From Soonwooa sp032062245 (GTDB taxonomy: Bacteria > Bacteroidota > Bacteroidia > Flavobacteriales > Weeksellaceae), in contig NZ_DAMBQF010000001.1 of assembly GCF_032062245.1 (NCBI RefSeq), forward strand, positions 62,001 to 126,000: a DNA stretch of 64,000 nt, written 5' to 3'. The number at the start of each line of letters is the position of its first letter. Position 1 is the stretch's first letter. Below, one piece after another: positions 27,623 to 36,950 of the stretch. A program made the translations under genes and the position numbers. The notes beneath the pieces were generated by a model. The model was given only the letters and a program-made list of their open reading frames with translations. It was not told the DNA's origin and did not search any database.

Positions 27623-28438
27623 TTAATAACTTTCTGAGGCATTCGGGAAATCTACAGATTTTACATCTTTTACAAACTGAGCAACAGCACCAGTAATTTC
27701 GGTATGTAAATCTAAATATCTTCTTAAAAACTTAGGTGAAAAACCTTTGTTCATCCCAACCATATCGTGATAAACCAAAACTTGTCCGTCGCAATTTGCG
27801 CCAGCTCCAATTCCGATCGTTGGAATTGTAATAGCTTCGGTCACTTTTTTAGCTAAATCAGCAGGGATTTTTTCTAAAACAACTGCAAAACAGCCTAGTT
27901 CTTCCAAAAGCTTAGCATCAGAAATTAGTTTTTCTGCTTCTGCATCTTCCTTAGCTCTTACTTTATAAGTTCCGAATTGATAAATCGATTGCGGCGTTAA
28001 TCCCAAATGTCCCATCACAGGAATCCCCGCATTTACAATTTTACGAATCGATTCTTCGATTTCTTTTCCGCCTTCAATTTTTACAGCGTGTGCACCGCCT
28101 TCCTTCATCATTCTCACCGCCGATTCCAAAGCTTTTTCTGGATTACTTTGGTAAGTTCCGAAAGGCAAATCCGCCACAACCAAAGCTCTGTCAATCCCCC
28201 GAACAACGCATTGCGTGTGATAAATCATTTGGTCAAGAGTAATCGGAAGTGTTGTCTCGAATCCCGCCATAACATTAGCCGCAGAATCGCCAACCAACAC
28301 CGCATCTATACCGCCAGCATCAACCATCTTTGCAGTTGTGAAATCGTAAGCAGTGATCATCGAGATTTTATCATTATCGAACTTCATCTTACGAAGTGTC
28401 TCCGTTGTAATCTTTTTTATTTCTGAATGTACCGACAT
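27623..28438 (-). CDS. panB: 3-methyl-2-oxobutanoate hydroxymethyltransferase
   Basis: 271 residues. Converts 3-methyl-2-oxobutanoate and methylene-tetrahydrofolate to ketopantoate, the first committed step of pantothenate synthesis, in the cytoplasm. Diagnostic blocks are 'MITAYDFTTAKMVDAGGIDA', 'VLVGDSAANVMAGFETTLPI', 'VMGHLGLTPQSI' and 'TIGIGAGANCDGQVLVYHDM', with the Mg ligands Asp in VGDS and in 'VVADLPFG'. It heads the minus-strand group panB - small membrane protein - pseudouridine synthase. Confidence 0.97.
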   Translation of the reverse strand: MSVHSEIKKITTETLRKMKFDNDKISMITAYDFTTAKMVDAGGIDAVLVGDSAANVMAGFETTLPITLDQMIYHTQCVVRGIDRALVVADLPFGTYQSNPEKALESAVRMMKEGGAHAVKIEGGKEIEESIRKIVNAGIPVMGHLGLTPQSIYQFGTYKVRAKEDAEAEKLISDAKLLEELGCFAVVLEKIPADLAKKVTEAITIPTIGIGAGANCDGQVLVYHDMVGMNKGFSPKFLRRYLDLHTEITGAVAQFVKDVKSVDFPNASESY

Positions 28439-28472
28439 GGGCTTAACTTTTAGGTTGTATTAAAGAAACAAA

Positions 28473-28496
28473 TGGTTATCTAAAATTAGATAACCA
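28473..28496 (-). terminator. Probable terminator of the Crp/Fnr gene
   Basis: Perfect inverted repeat TGGTTATCTAA-A-TTAGATAACCA that includes the stop codon of the regulator gene, followed by TTTGTTTCTTT on the minus strand. Confidence 0.6.
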
Positions 28497-29199
28497 CATG
28501 ACCAAGTTTTATAAGTTTTTCGTGATTGATGATTTTGATGTTCCGTCCCTCGACAAGGATCAATTCATCTTGTTTGAATTCTGATATTAATCGGATTGCA
28601 CTTTCTGTCGCAGTCCCGATAAGGTTGGCAATTTCTTCTCTTGTTAAAGAAATATTAATAAATCCTTCTGGATCAGTTCCTAATTTTTGTTCAAGTAAAA
28701 TTAAAATCTCAGCTAATCTTTCTCTTACTGTTTTCTGAGCTAAAAAGGTTACTGTGTTAGACGATTCGCCCAATTCGTAAGCAATTTTTTGCAGCATTGC
28801 GTAAGACAATTTAGCATCAACTTCTAATAAATGAATGAAGAAATCCGCTGGTAAAAAAACAACCTTCAGTGGTGTCATCGCTTCCGCTTTTGCTTGGAAA
28901 TTTTCTCCACACAATAAAGAGCGATAACCGATAAGATCGCCTTCTTTACAAAATCGAAGGATCTGATCTTTACCATAAACTCCAGATTTTGAAAGCTTTG
29001 CAGTACCTTCTTTTATAAAATAGACACCTTGCGGAGATTCTCCATCTTCGAAAACAGTATCTCCCTTTGCGAACTCCATATCTCGCAGTTCTGCTACTAA
29101 TTTATCATAATCCTCAGGTGATAAACTTCTCTTAAAAGACTCTCTATTAAAGGCTTTAATAAAATTCTGTTCAATAACTTGCTGTAATTCAAGTGACAT
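28486..29199 (-). CDS. Crp/Fnr-family transcriptional regulator
   Basis: 237 residues from the ATG at 29199 (MSLELQQVIEQNF). An ATG at 29211 is also in frame but would lie almost at the predicted transcription start. The N-terminal cyclic-nucleotide-binding-like domain ('VYFIKEGTAKLSKSGVYG', 'LIGYRSLLCGENFQAKAEAM') is followed by a winged helix with 'SLTREEIANLIGTATESAIR'. No N-terminal Cys cluster for an Fe-S sensor is seen, so it is not a classic oxygen-sensing Fnr. It is divergent from the cbb3 oxidase locus, which makes control of that locus plausible (inference). Confidence 0.9.
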   Translation of the reverse strand: MSLELQQVIEQNFIKAFNRESFKRSLSPEDYDKLVAELRDMEFAKGDTVFEDGESPQGVYFIKEGTAKLSKSGVYGKDQILRFCKEGDLIGYRSLLCGENFQAKAEAMTPLKVVFLPADFFIHLLEVDAKLSYAMLQKIAYELGESSNTVTFLAQKTVRERLAEILILLEQKLGTDPEGFINISLTREEIANLIGTATESAIRLISEFKQDELILVEGRNIKIINHEKLIKLGHVVI

Positions 29200-29218
29200 A
29201 TGTAATGACATTTATCAG

Positions 29219-29250
29219 CAAAAATAAGACTTTCTACTCCCAAAAGCAAA
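29219..29250 (-). promoter_or_regulatory. Predicted promoter of the Crp/Fnr gene
   Basis: Minus strand: TTTG, 20-nt spacer, TATTTTTG. Both match the Bacteroidetes -33/-7 consensus. Transcription would start about 29212, giving a short leader for the ATG at 29199. Confidence 0.65.
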
Positions 29251-29261
29251 GTTTTTTGACG

Positions 29262-29269
29262 TAATTTTG
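29262..29269 (+). promoter_or_regulatory. Predicted -7 element of ccoI
   Basis: TAATTTTG matches TAnnTTTG exactly, 22 bp before the ccoI ATG and back-to-back with the Crp/Fnr promoter. The -33 region overlaps the regulator's own promoter, allowing joint control. Confidence 0.55.
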
Positions 29270-29291
29270 TAAGCTAAACCCAACAAACCAC

Positions 29292-31670
29292 ATGTCAGAA
29301 AAGTGCTTCCATTGCGGTCAGCCTATTGAAAGTGAGCGCATTGAATTTGATGAAAAAGTCTTCTGTTGTAATGGTTGTCAGTCCGTTTACGAAATCCTAA
29401 ACCTAAATAATCTTGGTAACTTTTATGAATTTAATAAGAATTCGGGGATACGACCAAGTAGCGACGACCAAACGCAGTTCGACTATTTAGATACTGAGGA
29501 TGTCTTCAACAAAGTTGTAGACTTTCATGAAGGTGGAACGACATTAGTTACTTTCAAAATCCCTGTAATCCATTGTTCGTCATGTATTTGGCTTTTGGAA
29601 AGCTTAAACACAATCAATCCAAAAATAAAATATTCGCAAGTTAACTTCACGAGAAAAACGGTGCAAATCGCTTACAAAAGCGACGAACTGAAACTCAGCG
29701 AACTAGCTAATTTTTTAACAAATTTCGGCTACAAACCTGTTATTAACCTCGAAACTGCGGACAAAAAGAAGGAAACACTTGACAAAAGTCTTTTGATAAA
29801 ATTGGCTATCGCAGGATTTGCTTTTGGAAATAGTATGTTTTTAAGTTTCCCCGAATATGTTGGTGGCAACGATGTTTGGATGGATAATTACAAGCATCTT
29901 TTCAGAATCACCTTGTTGATTTTGGCAACGCCAGTTGTTTTCTATTCTGCTTTAGATTATTACAAATCAGCTTGGTACGGTCTTAAAAATAAAATCATCA
30001 ATATCGACGTTCCCATTGTCATCGGGATTATCATGTTATACGGACGTTCGATTTACGAAATTGCGACCGATTACGGCGGCGGCTATTTCGATACACTTTG
30101 TGGACTTTTGTTCTTCATGCTTTTAGGAAAAACTTTCCAAAAAAGAACTTACAACAGTTTGTCTTACGACCGCGATTACAAGTCATTCTACCCGATTGCC
30201 GTCACCAAAATCGATTTTAATGGTAAGCAAGACAATATTCTGCTTTCTGACCTGAAAGTTGGCGACAGAATCATGGTTAGAAATCAAGAAATCATTCCTG
30301 TTGATTCGATTTTAATAAAAGGAGAAGCCAATATTGACAATAGTTTCATCACTGGAGAAGCGGCTTTGGTTCCTAAAAAAGCTGGTGACAAAATTTTTGC
30401 TGGTGGTAAGCAAAGTGGACCAATCTTGGAGTTGGAAGTTATTAAAAACGTGGATCAAAGTTACTTAACACAACTTTGGAACAAGGAAGCCTTCAAAAAA
30501 ACAGAAACGGGACTCGATACAATTACCAATAAAATCAGCAAATATTTCACAATTGTTATTTTGACGATTACCGCGATTGCCGCAATATATTGGTCACAAG
30601 AGAATTTTGAAAAAATGTTCCAAGTGGTTGCCGCAATTTTAATTATTGCTTGTCCGTGTGCCTTAGCGCTTTCGGCACCGTTCACCTTTGGGCACATTAT
30701 GCGAATTTTGGGCAGAAATAAATTTTACGTTAAAGATACTTTGACCATTGAAAGACTCTCAAAAATTGACAGTTTAGTTTTTGACAAAACTGGAACGATT
30801 ACAGAAAATAAAAAGTTAAATATTAATTATTCTGGACAAGATATTGCCGAGTTTGATTTGAAAAACATTAAAAGCTTATTAAAAAATTCGAATCACCCTC
30901 TTTCAAAATCTTTATATGATTTTATTGACACTAAAGATGATTATTTCCCGATCGAAAATTTTGTAGAAATACCTGGAAAAGGTTATTCTGCAAGCGTTAG
31001 AGGCAAGCTTTACAAAATAGGCTCTGCGAATTTCACAGGACAAAAATCTGAGAACTTAGAAACCGCTGTTTTCGTACAAGTCGGCGACGAATTTTTGGGG
31101 AAATATATTTTTAAGAACGAATACAGAAAAGATTTAGAGACCCTTTTTACACATCTTAAATCTTACCAAATTAATATCTTAAGTGGCGACAACGCATCGG
31201 AAGAACAGCAACTTAAAAAGATGATCCCGAATGTTTCGCAGATGCGTTTTAATCAAAGTCCAGAAGACAAATTAGAATTTATACAAGAACTTCAAAACCA
31301 ACATTATAAAGTAGCGATGCTTGGCGATGGTCTTAACGACGCAGGCGCACTAAAGCAAAGTGATGTAGGCATTGCCATTTCTGACGACACTAACGCCTTT
31401 ACGCCATCATCCGACGTTATAATGGATGGTAGCAAAATCCCAGAATTAGATAAGTATTTAAAATTCTCAAAAGACGCCATAAGCATCGTAAAATTAACGT
31501 TTGCAATTAGTTTATTCTACAACGTTATTGGGGTAACATTTGCGGTTATGGGCAAGGTTTCGCCATTATTTGCAGCCATTATAATGCCTATAAGTTCGAT
31601 AAGTGTTGTTGCTTTTACAACTTTATCAACGTGGTACCATAGTACAAAGTATTTCAAGCTGTTAAAATAG
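29292..31670 (+). CDS. ccoI: Copper-transporting P-type ATPase for cbb3 oxidase assembly (CcoI/FixI)
   Basis: 792 residues. N-terminal cysteine-rich metal-binding domain ('CFHCGQPIESERIEF', 'VFCCNGCQSVYEIL'), then an HMA-like domain with HCSSCIW, eight membrane segments with the CPC ion-binding motif (Cys454, Cys456 in ACPCALA), the phosphorylation motif DKTGT (Asp498), and the hinge GDGLNDAGALKQSDVG. Exports or delivers copper to the heme-copper centre of cbb3 oxidase. It heads the cco locus and has its own promoter; ccoS follows after 110 bp. Confidence 0.95.
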   Translation: MSEKCFHCGQPIESERIEFDEKVFCCNGCQSVYEILNLNNLGNFYEFNKNSGIRPSSDDQTQFDYLDTEDVFNKVVDFHEGGTTLVTFKIPVIHCSSCIWLLESLNTINPKIKYSQVNFTRKTVQIAYKSDELKLSELANFLTNFGYKPVINLETADKKKETLDKSLLIKLAIAGFAFGNSMFLSFPEYVGGNDVWMDNYKHLFRITLLILATPVVFYSALDYYKSAWYGLKNKIINIDVPIVIGIIMLYGRSIYEIATDYGGGYFDTLCGLLFFMLLGKTFQKRTYNSLSYDRDYKSFYPIAVTKIDFNGKQDNILLSDLKVGDRIMVRNQEIIPVDSILIKGEANIDNSFITGEAALVPKKAGDKIFAGGKQSGPILELEVIKNVDQSYLTQLWNKEAFKKTETGLDTITNKISKYFTIVILTITAIAAIYWSQENFEKMFQVVAAILIIACPCALALSAPFTFGHIMRILGRNKFYVKDTLTIERLSKIDSLVFDKTGTITENKKLNINYSGQDIAEFDLKNIKSLLKNSNHPLSKSLYDFIDTKDDYFPIENFVEIPGKGYSASVRGKLYKIGSANFTGQKSENLETAVFVQVGDEFLGKYIFKNEYRKDLETLFTHLKSYQINILSGDNASEEQQLKKMIPNVSQMRFNQSPEDKLEFIQELQNQHYKVAMLGDGLNDAGALKQSDVGIAISDDTNAFTPSSDVIMDGSKIPELDKYLKFSKDAISIVKLTFAISLFYNVIGVTFAVMGKVSPLFAAIIMPISSISVVAFTTLSTWYHSTKYFKLLK

Positions 31671-31744
31671 AATCATCTATTTAGATAAATTATAAATTAA
31701 TTAATTTAAATTCATTCTGACTAAAGTCATTAATTTTAACTAAA

Positions 31745-31772
31745 TTTGGGAACTTTAATTAGTGTAAATTTG
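31745..31772 (+). promoter_or_regulatory. Predicted promoter of the ccoS-ccoNO-ccoQ-ccoP operon
   Basis: TTTG, 16-nt spacer, TAAATTTG: a full match to both Bacteroidetes boxes, ending 8 bp before the ccoS ATG, so the leader is very short. Confidence 0.7.
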
Positions 31773-31780
31773 TCTCAGTT

Positions 31781-31978
31781 ATGGAGATTCTCTATTTAAT
31801 GATCATATGCAGCGTGTCTTTAGCTGTGGTTTTCTTAATAATTTTTATTATTGGAGCTAAAAAAGGGCACTTCGAGGATGACGAAAGTCCGGCTGTACGT
31901 ATCCTAATGGACGACGAAATTAAGGAGGAAAAATCTGACAACAACAAACAAGAAGAAAAAGATAATAGTGATTTGTAG
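31781..31978 (+). CDS. ccoS: Cbb3-type cytochrome oxidase assembly protein CcoS
   Basis: 65 residues: one N-terminal membrane helix (ILYLMIICSVSLAVVFLIIF), then 'GAKKGHFEDDESPAVRILMD', the family-typical 'GQF(D)DxxxPxxRIL' pattern, and a charged tail. Needed for cofactor insertion into cbb3 oxidase. It starts the structural operon, with its stop 2 bp before ccoNO. Confidence 0.9.
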   Translation: MEILYLMIICSVSLAVVFLIIFIIGAKKGHFEDDESPAVRILMDDEIKEEKSDNNKQEEKDNSDL

Positions 31979-31980
31979 AT

Positions 31981-34251
31981 ATGGAAACACAAAAGTTTAG
32001 TTATGACAATAGTATCGTTAGGGCTTTCCTGATTGCAACTATGGCCTTTGGTCTAGTTGGATTCTTGCTTGGTCTGATAGCGGCACTTATGCTTTTTTAT
32101 CCCGAACTTCCAGAGTTCTTCTTCGGAACGGATGATACGACAATTGCCAGTTTAAGAAGCGGCGATATGTCTGGACTTATCAGTTCTCACGGAGCGTTTG
32201 GATTCGGTAGAATCAGAATGTTGCACACAAGTGCAGTTATTTTCGCTTTTGTAGGTAATAGTATTTTCGCTGGTGCTTACTATTCTTTGCAAAGGTTATT
32301 GAAAACAAGAATGTGGAGTGACACTGTGTCTTGGTTACACTTCTGGACATGGCAGATTATGATTGTGTCTGTAGTTATTACTTTCTTGATGGGTATTAAT
32401 ACATCAAAAGAATACGCAGAGCATGAATGGCCAATTGACATCCTAATTACCATTTCTTGGGTATTATTTGGAGTTAATATGTTCGGAACAATTGCTAAGA
32501 GAAGAGTTAGACACTTGTATGTTGCTATTTGGTTCTATCTAGGAACTTGGGTTGCTGTAGCAATGCTACACATCTTTAACAACCTTGAGATACCATTAAC
32601 AATGTGGAAATCTTACTCTATTTATTCAGGTGTTAAAGATGCTCTTGTACAATGGTGGTATGGTCACAATGCGGTAGCATTCTTCTTGACAACCCCAGTA
32701 TTAGGTTTGATGTATTACTTCTTACCAAAAGCTGCTGATAGACCTGTATTCTCATACAAACTTTCAATCATCCACTTTTGGTCCTTGATTTTCGTATATA
32801 TCTGGGCTGGTCCTCACCACTTACAGTATACTTCATTACCTGCGTGGGCACAGGCTGTAGGCACAGGCTTCTCAATTATGCTTATTGCACCATCTTGGGG
32901 TGGGATGCTTAATGGTTTATTAACATTGAGAGGTTCATGGGATAAAGTACGCGAAAATCCTATTCTTAAGTTTTTCGTTGTAGCTGTCACATGTTATGGT
33001 ATGGCAACTTTTGAAGGTCCTCTTTTAGCCACCAAAACTTTAAATAAAATTGGTCACTTTACAGACTGGGTTATTGGTCACGTACATTTAGGAGCTCTTG
33101 GATGGAATGGTTTTATGGCATTCGGGGTTATTTATTACTTGGTTCCAGTAATGTGGAGAACAAAATTGTACTCCACTAAAATGGCTAACTGGCATTTTTG
33201 GCTAGGTACATTTGGTATTATTTTCTACGCTGTTCCTTTATATATCGCAGGATTCACACAAGGTTTGATGTGGAAACAATTTAACCCAGATGGTACTTTA
33301 GTTTATAAAAACTGGTTAGATACTGTTACGGCAATTCTTCCTTATTATAAAATGAGATTTGTTGGAGGTTTATTCTATATCTCAGGTGCAATCTTGATGG
33401 TGGTTAACGTAATATTAACTGCAAAACAAGGATCATTCCTTAAAGATGTTCCTGCAGAAGCGCCTGCTTTAGCAAAAACTATTAAAGGTAGAAAACAAGG
33501 TGAGAGCTTCCATTTATGGTTAGAAAGAACACCTTTATATTTAACAATTGGAGCTTTTATAGCTGTTGCTATTGGTGGTGCTATTGAGATTCTACCTACT
33601 ATATTTGTTAAAAATAATGTACCAACAATTTCTGCTGTTAAGCCTTACAGTCCACTAGAATTAGAAGGTAGAGATATTTATATTAGAGAAGGCTGTAATG
33701 CTTGTCACTCTCAAATGATTAGACCATTCCGTGATGAAGTTGTTAGATTTAACGGTAAAAATGGCCAATACTCAAAAGCTGGAGAATTCGTATATGATCA
33801 TCCATTCTTGTGGGGATCTAAAAGAACAGGTCCAGACTTACAGAGAGAAGGTGGTGTTAGACCAGATTCTTGGCATTTTAAGCACATGTACAACCCTAGA
33901 TCTACCTCAGCAGGATCTATCATGCCTCGTTATCCTTGGTTAATTACAAGTACACTAGACAGGTCATTAACCAAAGCTAAATTAGAATTGATGAAAAATT
34001 CTTTAGATGTACCATACACTAAAGCACAAATCGACTCAGCAGATTCTTGGATGAATAACCAAGCAGCTGCTATCGTGAAAAACATCTATTCTGAAGCAGC
34101 CGACGTTAAAGATCAATTTGCTAAACAGCAACAAACACAAGGAGCTAGCTTTGTTCCGCTTGAGAAAAGAGAAATTACAGCACTTATTTCTTACCTACAA
34201 AGATTAGGTACAGATATTAAGACAACTGAAGTTAAAACAGCGAGCAACTAA
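31981..34251 (+). CDS. ccoNO: Cbb3-type cytochrome c oxidase, fused subunits I and II (CcoNO)
   Basis: 756 residues. The first about 500 are CcoN: twelve-helix heme-copper oxidase core with histidine motifs such as 'QWWYGHNAVAFFLTTP', 'GPHHLQYTSLPAWAQ' and 'VIGHVHLGALGWNG'. The C-terminal part is CcoO: 'GRDIYIREGCNACHSQMIRP' with one CxxCH haem (Cys572, Cys575, His576). Reduces oxygen to water at the inner membrane with high affinity. The N-O fusion is known in Bacteroidetes and is not a sequencing artefact. Confidence 0.97.
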   Translation: METQKFSYDNSIVRAFLIATMAFGLVGFLLGLIAALMLFYPELPEFFFGTDDTTIASLRSGDMSGLISSHGAFGFGRIRMLHTSAVIFAFVGNSIFAGAYYSLQRLLKTRMWSDTVSWLHFWTWQIMIVSVVITFLMGINTSKEYAEHEWPIDILITISWVLFGVNMFGTIAKRRVRHLYVAIWFYLGTWVAVAMLHIFNNLEIPLTMWKSYSIYSGVKDALVQWWYGHNAVAFFLTTPVLGLMYYFLPKAADRPVFSYKLSIIHFWSLIFVYIWAGPHHLQYTSLPAWAQAVGTGFSIMLIAPSWGGMLNGLLTLRGSWDKVRENPILKFFVVAVTCYGMATFEGPLLATKTLNKIGHFTDWVIGHVHLGALGWNGFMAFGVIYYLVPVMWRTKLYSTKMANWHFWLGTFGIIFYAVPLYIAGFTQGLMWKQFNPDGTLVYKNWLDTVTAILPYYKMRFVGGLFYISGAILMVVNVILTAKQGSFLKDVPAEAPALAKTIKGRKQGESFHLWLERTPLYLTIGAFIAVAIGGAIEILPTIFVKNNVPTISAVKPYSPLELEGRDIYIREGCNACHSQMIRPFRDEVVRFNGKNGQYSKAGEFVYDHPFLWGSKRTGPDLQREGGVRPDSWHFKHMYNPRSTSAGSIMPRYPWLITSTLDRSLTKAKLELMKNSLDVPYTKAQIDSADSWMNNQAAAIVKNIYSEAADVKDQFAKQQQTQGASFVPLEKREITALISYLQRLGTDIKTTEVKTASN

Positions 34252-34263
34252 TAATAATTACGA

Positions 34264-34473
34264 ATGATTCCGCAAAGTTTTAAAGATATTATTTCTAATG
34301 TTGAGTATGCAGGATTACTGAATACCCTTTCGCTAATCCTGTTCATTATAGTTTTTGTAGGGATAACATTGTATGTGTTTAATAGACCTAAAAAATATTA
34401 CGAGGAAGAAGAGAATGCTCCTCTTAATGATGACCTAGACATGGATGATGATGAGAATAGAACTTCGCACTAA
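34264..34473 (+). CDS. ccoQ: CcoQ-like small cbb3 oxidase subunit
   Basis: 69 residues with one membrane helix (LLNTLSLILFIIVFVGITLYVF) followed by 'NRPKKYYEEEENAPL' and an acidic tail, the normal layout of CcoQ/FixQ. It lies 12 bp after ccoNO and 14 bp before ccoP. Likely stabilises the CcoNO-CcoP complex. Confidence 0.85.
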   Translation: MIPQSFKDIISNVEYAGLLNTLSLILFIIVFVGITLYVFNRPKKYYEEEENAPLNDDLDMDDDENRTSH

Positions 34474-34487
34474 AACATTTTAAAATC

Positions 34488-35366
34488 ATGAAAAGAAGAA
34501 CACCCGTATATATTAACATCCTTATCGTCTTAGGATTATTGCTTGTCGTATTTTACATGTTTGCACAGTCTTCCGATTTCTTTGGTACAAAGTATTTCTG
34601 GGCTGCTGCTATAGTGAGTATCATTGTTGTATTTATCCAATCAGCAATTGGTGATTTGATCGAGAATGAAAAATTCAAAAAGCTAACAGACGAAGAGAAG
34701 AAAACCTACCTAGCAGAAACCAAGGTTCCTTACTTCAAATACCTTTGGAATTCCGCTTCCAAAAAGCAAACTGCAAAGGAGGAAGAAGACATACTTATCG
34801 ATCATGGCTTCGATGGTATCATGGAGTTGGATAATCAACTTCCAAAATGGTGGTTAGGTCTCTTTTACTTTGGTGTTGCTTATTGTATTCTTTACATTGT
34901 TTCATTTAGTTTTACAGATTTTGCCCACCCAGATGTTGAATACAACATAGAGCATAAAGAGCAAATTGCTGCAATTGACGAGTATAACAAAAGTGTCCCT
35001 CCTGTAACTATTGAAACTGCGGTTTTCTCAGAAGATAATGTTGCAGAAGGAGAACAGATATTCAACACCAACTGTACTGCTTGTCATATGGATGCTGGAA
35101 AAGGCGGTATTGGTCCGAACTTAACTGACAACTCTTGGATTAACCAACCAGAGAAGACATTGTTTAAAAACATTTTCCATGTGGTATATAATGGTAGTCC
35201 GAACAATCCAACAATGCAAGCTTGGGGTAAAAATGGTGTGTTAACTGGAAAAGATATCGAAAAAGTTTCGGCTTACGTATATCATATCAACCAAGAAAAG
35301 GCACCTATTACACAAGCACAAGGCGGTGCAGCACCTCAAGGTACAGAAGCGCATTGGGAGAAATAG
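34488..35366 (+). CDS. ccoP: Cbb3-type cytochrome c oxidase subunit III (CcoP), single-haem form
   Basis: 292 residues: two N-terminal membrane helices, then the CcoP N-terminal domain ('MELDNQLPKWWLGLFYFGVA'), a third helix, and one cytochrome c domain with CTACH (Cys196, Cys199, His200) and 'GPNLTDNSWI'. Canonical proteobacterial CcoP has two haem c domains; only one is present here, and length agrees with that. It passes electrons into CcoNO. Confidence 0.93.
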   Translation: MKRRTPVYINILIVLGLLLVVFYMFAQSSDFFGTKYFWAAAIVSIIVVFIQSAIGDLIENEKFKKLTDEEKKTYLAETKVPYFKYLWNSASKKQTAKEEEDILIDHGFDGIMELDNQLPKWWLGLFYFGVAYCILYIVSFSFTDFAHPDVEYNIEHKEQIAAIDEYNKSVPPVTIETAVFSEDNVAEGEQIFNTNCTACHMDAGKGGIGPNLTDNSWINQPEKTLFKNIFHVVYNGSPNNPTMQAWGKNGVLTGKDIEKVSAYVYHINQEKAPITQAQGGAAPQGTEAHWEK

Positions 35367-35385
35367 ATTTTTAACAAAACATACT

Positions 35386-35469
35386 AAAAGAGATTGTCAA
35401 AATGTATCGGTTCAATTTTTGTAAATGAGCTGATATGGGAGAAACTAATTTTTCCGGGCAATCTCTTTT
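35386..35469 (+). terminator. Long-loop hairpin between ccoP and ccoG
   Basis: Perfect 11-bp outer stem AAAAGAGATTG / CAATCTCTTTT separated by 62 nt and followed by T residues. Inside the loop a second stem, GGAGAAA / TTTTTCC (35438-35455), can form. It works as a terminator of the structural operon, or as an attenuator before ccoG. Confidence 0.6.
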
Positions 35470-35480
35470 TTTATTTATAA

Positions 35481-36941
35481 ATGAATGATATGAGCAACTC
35501 TAACAAACCTGACATTGGAGGCCAAGGCCAAATAATAGAGGCAGAAACATTTAGAGATTCTGTCGGGACAATGGATAATACTGGGAAGCGTAAATGGGTC
35601 TTCCCGCGCAAACCAAAAGGAAAATACACTAACTACAGAAATATTGTAAGTGTTATTCTTTTAATGATTTTTTTTATTCTTCCTTTTATTAAAATTAACG
35701 GAAATCCGTTTTTGATGATTAATATTCTAGATCGTCAATTCTTTATAATTGGGCAACCATTTTATCCACAAGACTTTTTCATACTCGCACTAGGAGCCAT
35801 TGCTTCGCTAGTATTTATTATTCTTTTTACAGTTGTTTTTGGTAGAATATTTTGTGGATGGATTTGTCCCCAAACTATTTTTCTAGAAATGATTTTCAGA
35901 AAAATTGAATACGCGATAGAAGGTGACAGAAACAAACAAATACGCCTAGATCAACAACCTTGGAATTCCGAAAAAATATGGAAAAGAGGTCTTAAATGGA
36001 GCATTTTTCTTTTGATATCACTTATCATAACGCACTTTATGTTCATGTATATTGTAGGTTATGAAGAGGTTTTCAGAATCATGAAAGAAGGTCCATTTGC
36101 ACGACCAACCAACTTCTTGGTAATGATAATGTTCACAGCGGCATTCTACTTTGTATTTGCATGGTTTAGAGAACAAGTTTGTACACTAGTCTGTCCTTAT
36201 GGTCGTCTACAAGGCGTACTTATCGACAAAGAAACCATTAATGTTTTCTACGATTATCAACGTGGCGAAAACCGATCTAAATGGAGAAAAGGCGAAGATC
36301 GAGCTGCAGCTGGCAAAGGAGATTGTATCGATTGTCATCAATGCGTTGTTGTGTGTCCAACAGGTATCGACATCCGTAATGGTCAACAATTAGAATGTAT
36401 TAACTGTACTGCATGTATAGATGCTTGCGACGAAGTAATGGAGAAAGTTGGTTTACCAAAAGGCCTTATCCGTTATGCGTCTATCAACCAAATCGAAAAA
36501 AAGGAAAGTTTTAAATTTACCAACAGAATGAAAGCTTCAACTGTCATTTTAGCTTTATTAATGGTATTTTTGGGCTTTTTATTAAACAACAGAGGAACTA
36601 TGGAAGCAAAATTCCTAAAACCTCCTGGATCTACTTTCTTTGTTAGAGATGGTCAAATTACAAACACTTACAATTACACCTTCCTTAATAAGTCTAATAA
36701 GACGATGACGGTTACTATAAAGGTATTAGAGCCTAACAACGGAACAATTAATGTAAGTGGTGGTAACAAGATTGTTTTGAAAAGAGACGCAATGTTAAAA
36801 GGTACAATCAATGTAAGTTTTCCTGAAAAGCAAATTACACTATCTAAACAAAATGTAACAATTGGCGTTTATGATATGGACGGAAAACTTCTTGACTCTT
36901 TCCAAACCTATTTTGAAGGCCCGTTTAAGTTTCAATTTTAA
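35481..36941 (+). CDS. ccoG: Cytochrome c oxidase accessory protein CcoG (polyferredoxin)
   Basis: 486 residues: membrane helices flanking cysteine motifs (CGWICPQTIFLEM; CTLVCPYGRLQG), then two 4Fe-4S clusters ('DCIDCHQCVVVCPTGID' and 'CINCTACIDACDEVM'), and a C-terminal Ig-like periplasmic domain ('GQITNTYNYTFLNKSNK'). CcoG reduces copper for CcoI/CcoN maturation. Met4 (35490) is an alternative start. Follows a terminator-like hairpin, so it may need its own promoter. Confidence 0.95.
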   Translation: MNDMSNSNKPDIGGQGQIIEAETFRDSVGTMDNTGKRKWVFPRKPKGKYTNYRNIVSVILLMIFFILPFIKINGNPFLMINILDRQFFIIGQPFYPQDFFILALGAIASLVFIILFTVVFGRIFCGWICPQTIFLEMIFRKIEYAIEGDRNKQIRLDQQPWNSEKIWKRGLKWSIFLLISLIITHFMFMYIVGYEEVFRIMKEGPFARPTNFLVMIMFTAAFYFVFAWFREQVCTLVCPYGRLQGVLIDKETINVFYDYQRGENRSKWRKGEDRAAAGKGDCIDCHQCVVVCPTGIDIRNGQQLECINCTACIDACDEVMEKVGLPKGLIRYASINQIEKKESFKFTNRMKASTVILALLMVFLGFLLNNRGTMEAKFLKPPGSTFFVRDGQITNTYNYTFLNKSNKTMTVTIKVLEPNNGTINVSGGNKIVLKRDAMLKGTINVSFPEKQITLSKQNVTIGVYDMDGKLLDSFQTYFEGPFKFQF

Positions 36942-36950
36942 AAATTAAAT

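Noticed and set aside
31981..34251. CcoNO as a stop-codon loss or assembly error
   Set aside because: The fusion joint is smooth, both halves have all haem and copper motifs, and the fused form is known in Bacteroidetes.
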